64,000 nt of DNA from an uncultured Muribaculaceae bacterium (GTDB taxonomy: Bacteria > Bacteroidota > Bacteroidia > Bacteroidales > Muribaculaceae), in assembly GCA_910589425.1 (NCBI GenBank), contig CAJUSZ010000007.1, forward strand, positions 30,265-94,264, written 5' to 3'. This document shows positions 52,621 through 60,390 of this stretch, one piece after another. The notes below the pieces were generated by a model. That model had not been told where the DNA came from. It saw nothing but the letters and a program-made list of their open reading frames with translations, and ran no database searches. A program made the position numbers and the translations under genes. How positions within the stretch are numbered: position 1 is the first letter of the stretch; each line of letters opens with the position of its first letter.

Positions 52621-53341
52621 TCACGTATTTTTTCCCGTTGCGGATATAGACAGTCCCCGGCTGCGGATCGTGGATCTCCCGTCCCATCAGGTCATAGATC
52701 CGGTTGTCGGCGGGACGCTCCGCTTCCGCGGTGATCACCCCCGAGGTGATGGCCGGAGCATTGAAATCATCCTCAGTAAACACGCATTCGCCATTGTCCC
52801 ATACGGACAGAGTCCATGTAAATACGCTGAAAGGGGCATCTATTGAATATAACGGCTCAAACTTATCGAACCCTATGCCCTCAACCCAGGTCATTCCGGT
52901 AGATCGATTAGGCTTCTTTAGTTTTAACCTGCGGTATACATTGCCTCTGACCGATATGGAATCATCGGCTATGACAACCATGCCGTCTCCCAGTAATCCT
53001 TCCCAATGGCACGTATCCCCTACTGTCATATTGAAATCCATGAATTTAAATGACTTATTAGATTCATGATCGTATTGATAGATCGCTCCACCCTTTTCAT
53101 AGATGTAATAATCAATTGAATATTCAGACTGATAGGAGCGGCGAACTTTTTTTATGGATTTACCATCTATCACAGTGTCTGATATAACTTTCATTTCAGA
53201 GGTTGGCTCAATATAGAATCCGGGGACTCCGTCAGCAATTTCCCATACACGACCCTCTTTCAATATCGGTTTATATGGCATTATCGCCGAGGCGGCCACG
53301 GTGAAAATCAGCGAGGCTGTCAAAAAGTAGATTTTCTTCAT
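52604..53341 (-). CDS. Secreted hypothetical protein with short C-terminal sorting-like motif
   Basis: The 245-residue product has a signal peptide (IYFLTASLIFTVAASA) and a beta-rich body with GRVWEIADGVPGFYIEP and YQYDHESNKSFKFMDFNM. Its C-terminus (NRIYDLMGREI, then PGTVYIRNGKKYVM) is common at the end of secreted Bacteroidales proteins and may be a surface-sorting signal. The last five codons lie in the inverted repeat. The ATG at 53341 is chosen because it gives the signal peptide and lies downstream of a good promoter; the frame is open to 53485. Confidence 0.78.
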   Translation of the reverse strand: MKKIYFLTASLIFTVAASAIMPYKPILKEGRVWEIADGVPGFYIEPTSEMKVISDTVIDGKSIKKVRRSYQSEYSIDYYIYEKGGAIYQYDHESNKSFKFMDFNMTVGDTCHWEGLLGDGMVVIADDSISVRGNVYRRLKLKKPNRSTGMTWVEGIGFDKFEPLYSIDAPFSVFTWTLSVWDNGECVFTEDDFNAPAITSGVITAEAERPADNRIYDLMGREIHDPQPGTVYIRNGKKYVMSTKY

Positions 53342-53386
53342 AGGATGGTGAGTTTTAGGGAAGAGGATTCGGTCCCTCTCCGGCAG

Positions 53387-53418
53387 CAAAGATAATACAA
53401 CGGGAGGGATTTTGCAAA
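53387..53418 (-). promoter_or_regulatory. Promoter of the secreted protein gene
   Basis: On the minus strand TTTG (53418-53415), a 20-bp spacer and TATCTTTG (53394-53387) match the consensus fully. Confidence 0.8.
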
Positions 53419-53597
53419 TAATCTGCAAACTTTTATCAAGAAAACACTTCCGTATAAAAGTGAATAAAGCGTGTATGATTGACAAAGTTTGAATAATCGC
53501 CCTTTAAATTATCATAATGCAATCCGGTGTGGAGGGCGACACCTGAAACCAGTGCCTGAAAGTAGCAAAAAGATATAATCAAACACACTCTTAAAAA

Positions 53598-53628
53598 TTG
53601 GTGGAGTCGACGAAAAAGAGTAATTTTG
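53598..53628 (+). promoter_or_regulatory. Promoter of the GT2/LicD locus
   Basis: TTG (53598-53600), a 20-bp spacer and TAATTTTG (53621-53628) fit the consensus. The box overlaps the first codon of the longest open frame (53626), so the ATG at 53650 is the likely start. Confidence 0.75.
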
Positions 53629-53649
53629 TGCTGCAAACCGACAGCGACA

Positions 53650-54429
53650 ATGGGAATAAGCATAGCAATAAACACTTACAACGAGGCAGCCAACCTTCAG
53701 ACGTGCCTTGATTCGCTCAAAGGATTCGACGAGATTGTGGTGTGCGACATGGAATCGACCGACAACACGGTGGAGATAGCGCGCCGCAACGGCTGCAAGG
53801 TGGTGGTTTTCCCGAAAGGATCCCATACGATATGCGAGCCGGCCCGCGACATGGCCATACAGAGCGCGTCAAATCCGTGGGTGCTTGTGGTGGACGCTGA
53901 CGAGACCATCACCCCCGAACTGAGAGATTATCTCTATGAGTTCATAAAGAATCCGGGAGACACGGCCGGCCTGTTTATCCCGCGCAAGAACTATGTGATG
54001 CATCGTTTCCGACGTTCCTCGTATCCCGACGCCCAACTGCGGTTTGTGAAGCGTGAGGGCTGCCACTGGCCTCCGACTATACATTCCCATCCGAAAGTGG
54101 CGGGAAAAATAGAGCGTGTGCCGGCAGAGCGGATGGAACTTGCGATGCGGCATAAGTCGGTCAGTATTTCCGACATACTTGAACGGATGAACCGCTACAC
54201 GTCGGCCGAGGTGATAAAGCGCCGTGGCAAGCGTGTGAGCATGGCCAAGATGATATTCGAGCCGTGGTGGTTTTTCATCAAGATCTATATTCTCGGCGGG
54301 TCGTTCCGCTATGGAACGGCCGGATATATCGTGGCCAAGAAAGACGCCGTGGCGCGTTTCTATCTCCTTGCCAAGATCTACGAGGCGCAGAACGAAGAGA
54401 GGTTCAAGGCTGTGGAAAGAGATCTGTAA
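53650..54429 (+). CDS. Glycosyltransferase family 2 (WaaE/KdtX-like)
   Basis: The 259-residue product begins MGISIAINTYNEAANLQTCL and has GFDEIVVCDMESTDNTVEIA, the DxD-type VLVVDADETITPELRDYL, and RRSSYPDAQLRFVKREGCHW. This is the GT-A pattern of LPS-core-type family 2 glucosyltransferases. It begins a plus-strand group with two LicD genes, suggesting that it adds a sugar that the LicD proteins then decorate. Confidence 0.88.
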   Translation: MGISIAINTYNEAANLQTCLDSLKGFDEIVVCDMESTDNTVEIARRNGCKVVVFPKGSHTICEPARDMAIQSASNPWVLVVDADETITPELRDYLYEFIKNPGDTAGLFIPRKNYVMHRFRRSSYPDAQLRFVKREGCHWPPTIHSHPKVAGKIERVPAERMELAMRHKSVSISDILERMNRYTSAEVIKRRGKRVSMAKMIFEPWWFFIKIYILGGSFRYGTAGYIVAKKDAVARFYLLAKIYEAQNEERFKAVERDL

Positions 54430-54487
54430 TCCAAGACACACTCTTAACGCGGGTTAAATCCAAACACTCTAAATCAACTCCGTAAAA

Positions 54488-55327
54488 ATGCCTGACTACG
54501 ATATAAGAACCTTGCAGCTGAGGCTGCTGCGCATTCTGAAGGCTTTCGATGCCGTCTGCCGCGAGCGTGGACTGCGTTACTATCTTGAAGACGGCACGCT
54601 GCTGGGCGCCGTGCGCCACGGCGGCTTCATCCCCTGGGACGACGATGTGGACATCATGATGCCGCGTCCCGACTACGAACGTCTCATCCTTCATTCGCGC
54701 GAATGGCTCCCGGAACCGTATGAGTTTGTATGCCATGAGAATGACCCGGCATATCCTCTGCAGTTCGGCAAGGTGCAGGATGCCTCGACCACGCTCGTGG
54801 AGCGCCCTCATCTCTACTATCTCGGAGGGGCGTACATCGACATCTTTCCCATAGACGGAGTCCCCGACACGGAGAAAGAGCAGCGCGCCCACGACAGACG
54901 CTATCACCGGCTGAAGTCGCTTCTCTACATGACATGGCGCGATCCCTACAAGCATGGCCGCGGTCCGGCGTCGTGGTGGCCTCTGCTTCTGAGAAAGCTC
55001 TATCCCCCGATGCGCGTGCAGCGCATGATGAGGGAGCATTCGCTGAGATACCCGTTCGAGACATCGAGATATGTGGCCAACCTTTTCGACAACATGCGCG
55101 GCATACTCGACCGGGAGAGAGAACTCGGCCCCGGAACCCCGATCCGTTTCGAGGACGGGGAGTTTCTGTCGGTAGCCGATACAGACACCCACCTGACGCG
55201 TCTCTTCGGCGACTACATGACGCCTCCTCCACCCAAGGAGATAGAGCAGCACAATTTCTTCTATCTCGATCTCGAACATCCCTACCGTGATTTTGATCCG
55301 GGAATATTGAAAAATATACGTAAATAG
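54488..55327 (+). CDS. LicD family phosphotransferase (first of a tandem pair)
   Basis: The 279-residue product has the LicD core LRYYLEDGTLLGAVRHGGFI followed by PWDDDVDIMMPRPDY, then DIFPIDGVPDT and DPYKHGRGPASWW. LicD proteins of the nucleotidyltransferase fold transfer phosphocholine or related phospho-alcohols to surface glycans. The metal-binding aspartates are intact. No choline kinase gene (licA-like) is visible nearby, so the transferred group may not be choline. The next LicD gene starts 33 bp downstream. Confidence 0.9.
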   Translation: MPDYDIRTLQLRLLRILKAFDAVCRERGLRYYLEDGTLLGAVRHGGFIPWDDDVDIMMPRPDYERLILHSREWLPEPYEFVCHENDPAYPLQFGKVQDASTTLVERPHLYYLGGAYIDIFPIDGVPDTEKEQRAHDRRYHRLKSLLYMTWRDPYKHGRGPASWWPLLLRKLYPPMRVQRMMREHSLRYPFETSRYVANLFDNMRGILDRERELGPGTPIRFEDGEFLSVADTDTHLTRLFGDYMTPPPPKEIEQHNFFYLDLEHPYRDFDPGILKNIRK

Positions 55328-55360
55328 CTTCGATAAGTCAATCCAGAATCACATCAACCG

Positions 55361-56164
55361 ATGGCATCCTACGACATAAGGAAAATGCAGCTGCGGCTGC
55401 TCGATATACTCAAGGAGATCGACATAGTGTGCAGGACACACGGTCTGCGTTACTATCTCGCCGGAGGGACATTGCTCGGCGCCGTGCGCCACGGCGGCTT
55501 CATCCCCTGGGACGACGACGCCGACATAATGATGCCCCGTCCCGACTATGAGCAGCTGGTGAGCCATGCCGACGAATGGCTTCCGGCGCATTACCGGATG
55601 CGCTCCCACGCTTCGGATCCTGACTATCCTTTCTATTATGCCAAGGTCGAGGACATACGCACCACCATCGTCGAAGGGCCGACGCGGCCATTCACTGGAG
55701 GGATCTTTGTGGATGTCTTTCCGGTGGACGGGATTCCGTCCGACATATCGAGGTGCATGAGATCCGTGAAAAGCTTCAAACGCTATTGCAAGCTGCTCCA
55801 TTTTCTCCACCGCGATCCCTACAAGCATGGCCGCGGCCCGCGGAGCTGGTGGCCGCTGGCGTTGCGGAAGCTGTATACACGGCGAGAGATCTGCGAACGG
55901 ATTTCGCGCCGGATGTCGAGGATTCCATACGACGAAAGCGAGCTTGTAGGCTGCTATTCGCCTAATTACAATACGTTTGTCGACCGGCAGAATGTATACG
56001 GACGAGGTAAGGGGATCATGTTCGAGGGGATTGAGCTGATGGGTATGGACGACAACGACGCATATCTCCGGAAACAGTATGGCGACTACATGCAGATCCC
56101 ACCCGAGAATAAGCGCTACAACCATGCGTTTCTATCGGTAGATTTCGACCGGCCTTACAGATAA
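55361..56164 (+). CDS. LicD family phosphotransferase (second of a tandem pair)
   Basis: The 267-residue product repeats the same plan: LRYYLAGGTLLGAVRHGGFI, PWDDDADIMMPRPDY, DVFPVDGIPSD and DPYKHGRGPRSWWPLALRKL. It is clearly a paralogue of its upstream neighbour, with divergence concentrated in the C-terminal half. A tandem duplication with different acceptors or positions is likely. The substrate is unknown. Confidence 0.9.
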   Translation: MASYDIRKMQLRLLDILKEIDIVCRTHGLRYYLAGGTLLGAVRHGGFIPWDDDADIMMPRPDYEQLVSHADEWLPAHYRMRSHASDPDYPFYYAKVEDIRTTIVEGPTRPFTGGIFVDVFPVDGIPSDISRCMRSVKSFKRYCKLLHFLHRDPYKHGRGPRSWWPLALRKLYTRREICERISRRMSRIPYDESELVGCYSPNYNTFVDRQNVYGRGKGIMFEGIELMGMDDNDAYLRKQYGDYMQIPPENKRYNHAFLSVDFDRPYR

Positions 56165-56239
56165 TTGCTCCGGCGCCCTTTCCCGGACTGTATTCCGTGA
56201 AATAACCGGCGGAATAGCCGCTTTGTCGGTAAAAATCGT

Positions 56240-56247
56240 TATATTTG
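56240..56247 (+). promoter_or_regulatory. Probable -7 element for the WYL regulator gene
   Basis: TATATTTG matches TAnnTTTG. The nearest TTTG (56222-56225) is only 14 bp upstream, so the -33 part is not convincing. The leader would be about 56 nt. Confidence 0.5.
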
Positions 56248-56308
56248 CAGGTCGTAACGGCAAAAGCGTTCACGGCAGCAAATCTAATCGTAAATCCCCG
56301 GGCAGAGA

Positions 56309-57214
56309 ATGGCACGCGACATAATCAGCAGGTTCATCTGGATCGTAGACACACTGCAGCGCTACGGAAAATTGTCGCGCGCGCAGCTCAACGACCTCTG
56401 GATGCGCTCGTCGCTTTCCGACGGCAAGCCGATCCCGGAGCGGACATTCCATTATTACCGCCGGGCCATAGAACGCAATTTCCACATAGGGATATGCTGC
56501 AATTCCCGAGGGGAATACTATGTGGAGGGCAACGGATCCAAAAGGGACAAAGCATTCGCCAACTGGCTTCTTGACAATCAGGCAGTCGGGACCGCGCTCC
56601 AGTCCGCGGCCGTGGCCGAGGGCCGCGTGTCGGTGGAGGAGATCCCGTCGGCGAGGGAGTTTCTCCCCACCGTGCTTGAGTCGATACGCCACAACGAGAA
56701 GATCGTCTTCACCTACGCCGGCTTCTCACGCTCGCTCCCCGAGCCGGGAATAGTGTTCCATCCATATTTCCTCAAACTCTACAAGCAGAGATGGTATATG
56801 GTAGGACTTCGGGAGAGATCCGGCGACATACGCACCTACGCGCTCGACCGCGTGCGCGAGATGACAATCCTTAAAGATACGTTCGACATGCCCGACGGCA
56901 ATCCCGCCGCCGACATTTTCGACAATATAATCGGGATAAGCTCCTCGAAGGCGGGAGTGAAGACTGTCCGTCTGCGGGCGGAACGCACCCAGGCCAAATA
57001 TTTCCGCGCCCTTCCGCTCCATCATTCCCAAAGCGAGGAGGTTCATGAGAATTATTCGATCTTCACGCTCAGAGTGAAACTCAACTATGAGCTTGTCCAC
57101 GAGATTCTTTCATGCGGACACACAGTGGAGGTTCTTTCTCCTCCGGAACTCAAGGCAATGGTGCTGACCGAACTCGAACAGACACTCGCCATGTATAAAC
57201 CCCAGCAGAACTGA
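56309..57214 (+). CDS. WYL domain transcriptional regulator
   Basis: The 301-residue product has an N-terminal helical region that may be a winged helix (FIWIVDTLQRYGKLSRAQLN). A WYL domain follows around residues 125-190, with IVFTYAGFSRSLPEPGIVFH, YKQRWYMVGLRERSGDIRTY and ALDRVREMTILKD, and a WCX-like C-terminal part. WYL proteins bind nucleic-acid ligands or nucleotides and are often linked to stress or defence, but no defence gene is nearby. Its stop overlaps the nucleotidyltransferase start by one base, suggesting that it regulates this surface-glycan locus. Confidence 0.88.
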   Translation: MARDIISRFIWIVDTLQRYGKLSRAQLNDLWMRSSLSDGKPIPERTFHYYRRAIERNFHIGICCNSRGEYYVEGNGSKRDKAFANWLLDNQAVGTALQSAAVAEGRVSVEEIPSAREFLPTVLESIRHNEKIVFTYAGFSRSLPEPGIVFHPYFLKLYKQRWYMVGLRERSGDIRTYALDRVREMTILKDTFDMPDGNPAADIFDNIIGISSSKAGVKTVRLRAERTQAKYFRALPLHHSQSEEVHENYSIFTLRVKLNYELVHEILSCGHTVEVLSPPELKAMVLTELEQTLAMYKPQQN

Positions 57215-58263
57215 TGACAAACATAGACAAGACCAACCATACGGTCAGCTCCCGTGCCACGGTGCGCGAGGCTCTGGAGCGGATAAACTCGCTCAACGGT
57301 GTGCCGCTCACACTTTTCGCCACCGATGAATCAGGACGGGTGGAAGGATCCGTAACCGACGGCGACGTGCGCCGTGCCCTGCTTGGAGGGATTCCGCTCT
57401 CGGCTCCGGTCGGCGAGGCCATGCGCAGGGAATTTCTGTCGATAAGCGACGGATGCGAGCCGATGGAGATCATCGCATCCGCCCGTAAGCGCGGGGTGAG
57501 GCTTCTGCCCAGGCTCGACAGCGACGGAAGACTCCGGGAGATAGTGGATCTTAGCCGCACCAAGAGCATATTGCCGCTCGACGCCGTGCTGATGGCCGGA
57601 GGAAAAGGGGAGCGCCTGCGCCCGCTGACGCTGACCACACCGAAGCCCCTGCTTGAAATTGGTGGCAAAGCCATAATAGACTATAACGTGGATGAGCTTG
57701 AGGCCAATGGAATAGAGCGTATATTCGTAACGGTCAATTACCTCAAGGAGCAGATAAAGGAACACTTCTCGGCTCCGCGCCGTGCTTCGGTTGTCTGCGT
57801 GGAGGAGCCCCGCAGACTCGGCACCATGGGCAGTCTCTCCCTCGTGGAGGGGATCACGTCGCCGGATCTGCTGGTGATGAATTCGGATATTCTTACAAAT
57901 CTGAGTTTCGAGGCCATGCTGAACCATCACAAGGCCGTAGGTGCGGATCTGACAATGGCCACTGTGGGCTACAACGTGGCGATCCCGTTCGCGATTCTCG
58001 AAATAGACGGCGACCGTGTGGTCGGACTCAGGGAGAAGCCCTCGTTCAACTATTCGGCCAACGCCGGTGTTTACATCATGAAGCGCGAGATGCTGTCGCG
58101 CATAGCCCACGGAGAATATCTCGATGCACCCGACTTTGTGGAGCGGCTTATAGCCGACGGGATGAAAGTGGCTCATTTCCCGATCAGCGGGACATGGATC
58201 GACATAGGCTCTCCGGCTGATTTCAAATATGCCGACGAACTGATGAGTCGTCCCGGCAAATAA
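57214..58263 (+). CDS. CBS-domain sugar nucleotidyltransferase (PtmE-like)
   Basis: The 349-residue product has two CBS motifs in residues 10-118 (GSVTDGDVRRALLGGIPLSA and RGVRLLPRLDSDGRLREIVD). A nucleotidyltransferase domain follows with DAVLMAGGKGERLRPLTLTT, PKPLLEIGGKAIIDY and MNSDILTNLSFEAMLNHH. The same fusion occurs in Campylobacter PtmE, a glucosamine-1-phosphate guanylyltransferase of legionaminic acid synthesis, and in HddC/LicC-like enzymes. It should activate a sugar-1-phosphate or phospho-alcohol with NTP. It is coupled to the WYL gene and lies near the LicD pair, which may use its product. Confidence 0.88.
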   Translation: MTNIDKTNHTVSSRATVREALERINSLNGVPLTLFATDESGRVEGSVTDGDVRRALLGGIPLSAPVGEAMRREFLSISDGCEPMEIIASARKRGVRLLPRLDSDGRLREIVDLSRTKSILPLDAVLMAGGKGERLRPLTLTTPKPLLEIGGKAIIDYNVDELEANGIERIFVTVNYLKEQIKEHFSAPRRASVVCVEEPRRLGTMGSLSLVEGITSPDLLVMNSDILTNLSFEAMLNHHKAVGADLTMATVGYNVAIPFAILEIDGDRVVGLREKPSFNYSANAGVYIMKREMLSRIAHGEYLDAPDFVERLIADGMKVAHFPISGTWIDIGSPADFKYADELMSRPGK

Positions 58264-58282
58264 CATCGAATTTGAAAAGACA

Positions 58283-59449
58283 ATGGCAGATACAAATTTC
58301 ATAGACTATGTAAAGATCCTTTGCCGCTCGGGCAAGGGAGGAGCCGGAAGCCGGCATTACCACCGGGCAAAATATGTGCCCAAAGGGGGACCGGACGGAG
58401 GAGACGGGGGCCGTGGTGGCCATATTATACTCCGGGGTAACCGCAATCTCTGGACATTGCTCCATCTGCGCTATCAGCGCCATGTGTTCGCTACCGACGG
58501 GGAGTCGGGAGGGGCAGGACGCTCGTTCGGAAAAGATGGTGAGGACCGTATCATAGAAGTGCCTGTGGGCACAGCGGTGTTCGATGCCGATACCGGCGAG
58601 TTCCTTGCCGATGTAACCGAAGACGGTCAGGAGGTGAAACTGCTCCGCGGTGGCAAAGGTGGACTCGGCAACTGCCATTTCGCCACATCCACCAACCGGG
58701 CTCCGCGCTATGCCCAGCCCGGCCAGCCGGCGATAGAGAAAGCCGTGGTTCTCGAGCTGAAACTTCTCGGCGACGTAGGACTGGTCGGTTTCCCCAACGC
58801 GGGCAAATCCACGCTTCTGTCGAGCGTATCGGCCGCCAAGCCGAAAGTGGCCGACTATCCGTTTACCACGATGGAACCGTCGCTCGGAATCGTGGGCTAC
58901 AGGGGCGACCGCTCTTTTGTTATGGCCGACATTCCGGGTATCATCGAAGGTGCGTCGGAAGGCAAGGGGCTCGGATTGAGGTTTCTTCGCCATATAGAGC
59001 GCAACGCCGTTTTGCTCTTCATGGTGCCTGCCGATTCGGCCGACATACGCCACGAATATGAAGTATTGCGGCGGGAGCTGCATGAGTTCAATCCGGATCT
59101 TACCGACAAGAGCCGCGTTCTTGCCATAACCAAGAGCGACATGCTCGACGATGAACTGCGGGAGGCTCTGTCCGCGGAACTGCCGGATGATCTGCCGGTG
59201 GTCTTCATCTCCGCCGTAACCGGACAGGGACTGCCTGAATTGAAAGACTTGCTTTGGAGAGAGATAAACTCCGAAGAGAACCGTGCGGCTTACGAGATGA
59301 TCCACCGCCCGCTCGACAGGCGACACCGCGTGGAGGAAGAGGACAATTTTATCTTCGAGGCCGAGCCGGTAGAGGAGGATCTACTCCTTACCGACGAAGA
59401 CTGGAACGACGAATTCTGGGAGGAGGAAACCTCGGTCAATCCCGACTGA
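58283..59449 (+). CDS. obg: GTPase Obg/CgtA
   Basis: The 388-residue product has a glycine-rich Obg N-terminal domain (YVPKGGPDGGDGGRGGHIIL) and a G domain with GFPNAGKST (residues 169-177), DYPFTT, DIPGIIEGAS and a TKSD motif. A short acidic C-terminal tail ends the protein. It acts in 50S ribosome assembly and stress signalling. It converges with the DUF4249 gene, with 17 bp between the stops. Confidence 0.95.
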   Translation: MADTNFIDYVKILCRSGKGGAGSRHYHRAKYVPKGGPDGGDGGRGGHIILRGNRNLWTLLHLRYQRHVFATDGESGGAGRSFGKDGEDRIIEVPVGTAVFDADTGEFLADVTEDGQEVKLLRGGKGGLGNCHFATSTNRAPRYAQPGQPAIEKAVVLELKLLGDVGLVGFPNAGKSTLLSSVSAAKPKVADYPFTTMEPSLGIVGYRGDRSFVMADIPGIIEGASEGKGLGLRFLRHIERNAVLLFMVPADSADIRHEYEVLRRELHEFNPDLTDKSRVLAITKSDMLDDELREALSAELPDDLPVVFISAVTGQGLPELKDLLWREINSEENRAAYEMIHRPLDRRHRVEEEDNFIFEAEPVEEDLLLTDEDWNDEFWEEETSVNPD

Positions 59450-59466
59450 CCGCCCCACAGGGAGCG

Positions 59467-60357
59467 TCAATCAACTGTTATGAACCGCCGCGAGCATCCG
59501 TAGCCGAAGAAATAGCCGTATCCTCCTTTGATGTTGGACCGCAAGGGGGTGGATGGAGCCAGAAATTGCGATGTGCCGAAAGCGGCTGCATTGTCATAAT
59601 CACGCCAGAATTCGTAACCGGCACGTTCCATCGTGCATAGTGCCACCTCGATTTCTTCGCCCACTCTGAAGGAGGAGACGTAATCAGCCGTGTCGAGGGC
59701 GGATATAGGACGGTTGACCGGGATGCTTACCAATCCGGGTCGGCCGTCATTGCTGGCTGTTCCCATGAATCCCGGGAGCAGCCGCACGTTTTCGTCGCGC
59801 ACACGTGTCAGCACGCGGTAATACTCCATCCCGTCGCCATCCGCGCCTTCATTTCCGGCTATTAGCGATAATGTCAGCCGGCGCATATCTCCGGACAAAG
59901 CTTCCGAACGGATATCTTCGATCTCTGCGACTGGTGGAATGCGTGTCGTGGCCGTGACCCTCTGACCGCCGTATTCAGCCGTCAGTGTATAAGTTTTTCC
60001 CACCTCTCCTTTTATCTCGTAAGTGGTGTATGTGTATGGTGGGAAGAAACGCTTGTCCATCCCTCCGGTCAGGATCTCGGTTTTCTCTCCGTCGGATATT
60101 GTAACCTTGCCCCAGCGCACTATCGCGTCGGAGATCGAGGTGCCCTCTTCGTCAGGGCTGATGGTACGCATAAGGCAGACCACGGGGTAGCCGTCTGATT
60201 CTATATAGCCCTCCACGACCAGTTTTGAAGATACCGGCTCGGTATCGGAGCAGGCTGTGGAAAGGACTATCTGGGAAAATATGGCGATGTATGGTAAAAC
60301 ATACTCCGTTATCCGTGATTTTCGTTCACGGTTATTTTTATGTGGGATCTTAAACAC
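59467..60357 (-). CDS. DUF4249 domain lipoprotein (partner of a TonB-dependent receptor)
   Basis: The 296-residue product has an N-terminal hydrophobic stretch with a lipobox-like LSTAC at about residue 36. An Ig-like beta domain follows, with VEGYIESDGYPVVCLMRTIS and VGKTYTLTAEYGGQRVTATT, and a C-terminal part ending in GYGYFFGYGCSRRFITVD, typical of DUF4249. These lipoproteins are encoded next to TonB receptors in Bacteroidota. The reading frame starts at a GTG (60357) with no in-frame ATG before the signal, so the start is not certain. It lies 33 bp after the receptor gene. Confidence 0.82.
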   Translation of the reverse strand: MFKIPHKNNRERKSRITEYVLPYIAIFSQIVLSTACSDTEPVSSKLVVEGYIESDGYPVVCLMRTISPDEEGTSISDAIVRWGKVTISDGEKTEILTGGMDKRFFPPYTYTTYEIKGEVGKTYTLTAEYGGQRVTATTRIPPVAEIEDIRSEALSGDMRRLTLSLIAGNEGADGDGMEYYRVLTRVRDENVRLLPGFMGTASNDGRPGLVSIPVNRPISALDTADYVSSFRVGEEIEVALCTMERAGYEFWRDYDNAAAFGTSQFLAPSTPLRSNIKGGYGYFFGYGCSRRFITVD

Positions 60358-60390
60358 GGACGCTCTTAGTTAATGTTTTCAAGTAAATTG

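Larger units (their letters stand above)
53342..53649. other. Divergent intergenic region
   Basis: No gene is seen. It holds two divergent promoters, one for the secreted protein gene at 53387-53418 (minus) and one for the glycosyltransferase gene at 53598-53628 (plus). Confidence 0.7.

Noticed and set aside
18394..54467. Exact 15-mer GTTAAATCCAAACAC before aroQ and again before the first LicD gene
   Set aside because: A few shared 15-mers are expected by chance in 64 kb, and the two genes have no common role.
56309..57214. WYL regulator as a marker of a defence island
   Set aside because: Its neighbours are LicD, nucleotidyltransferase and obg genes; no nuclease, methylase or other defence gene is nearby.
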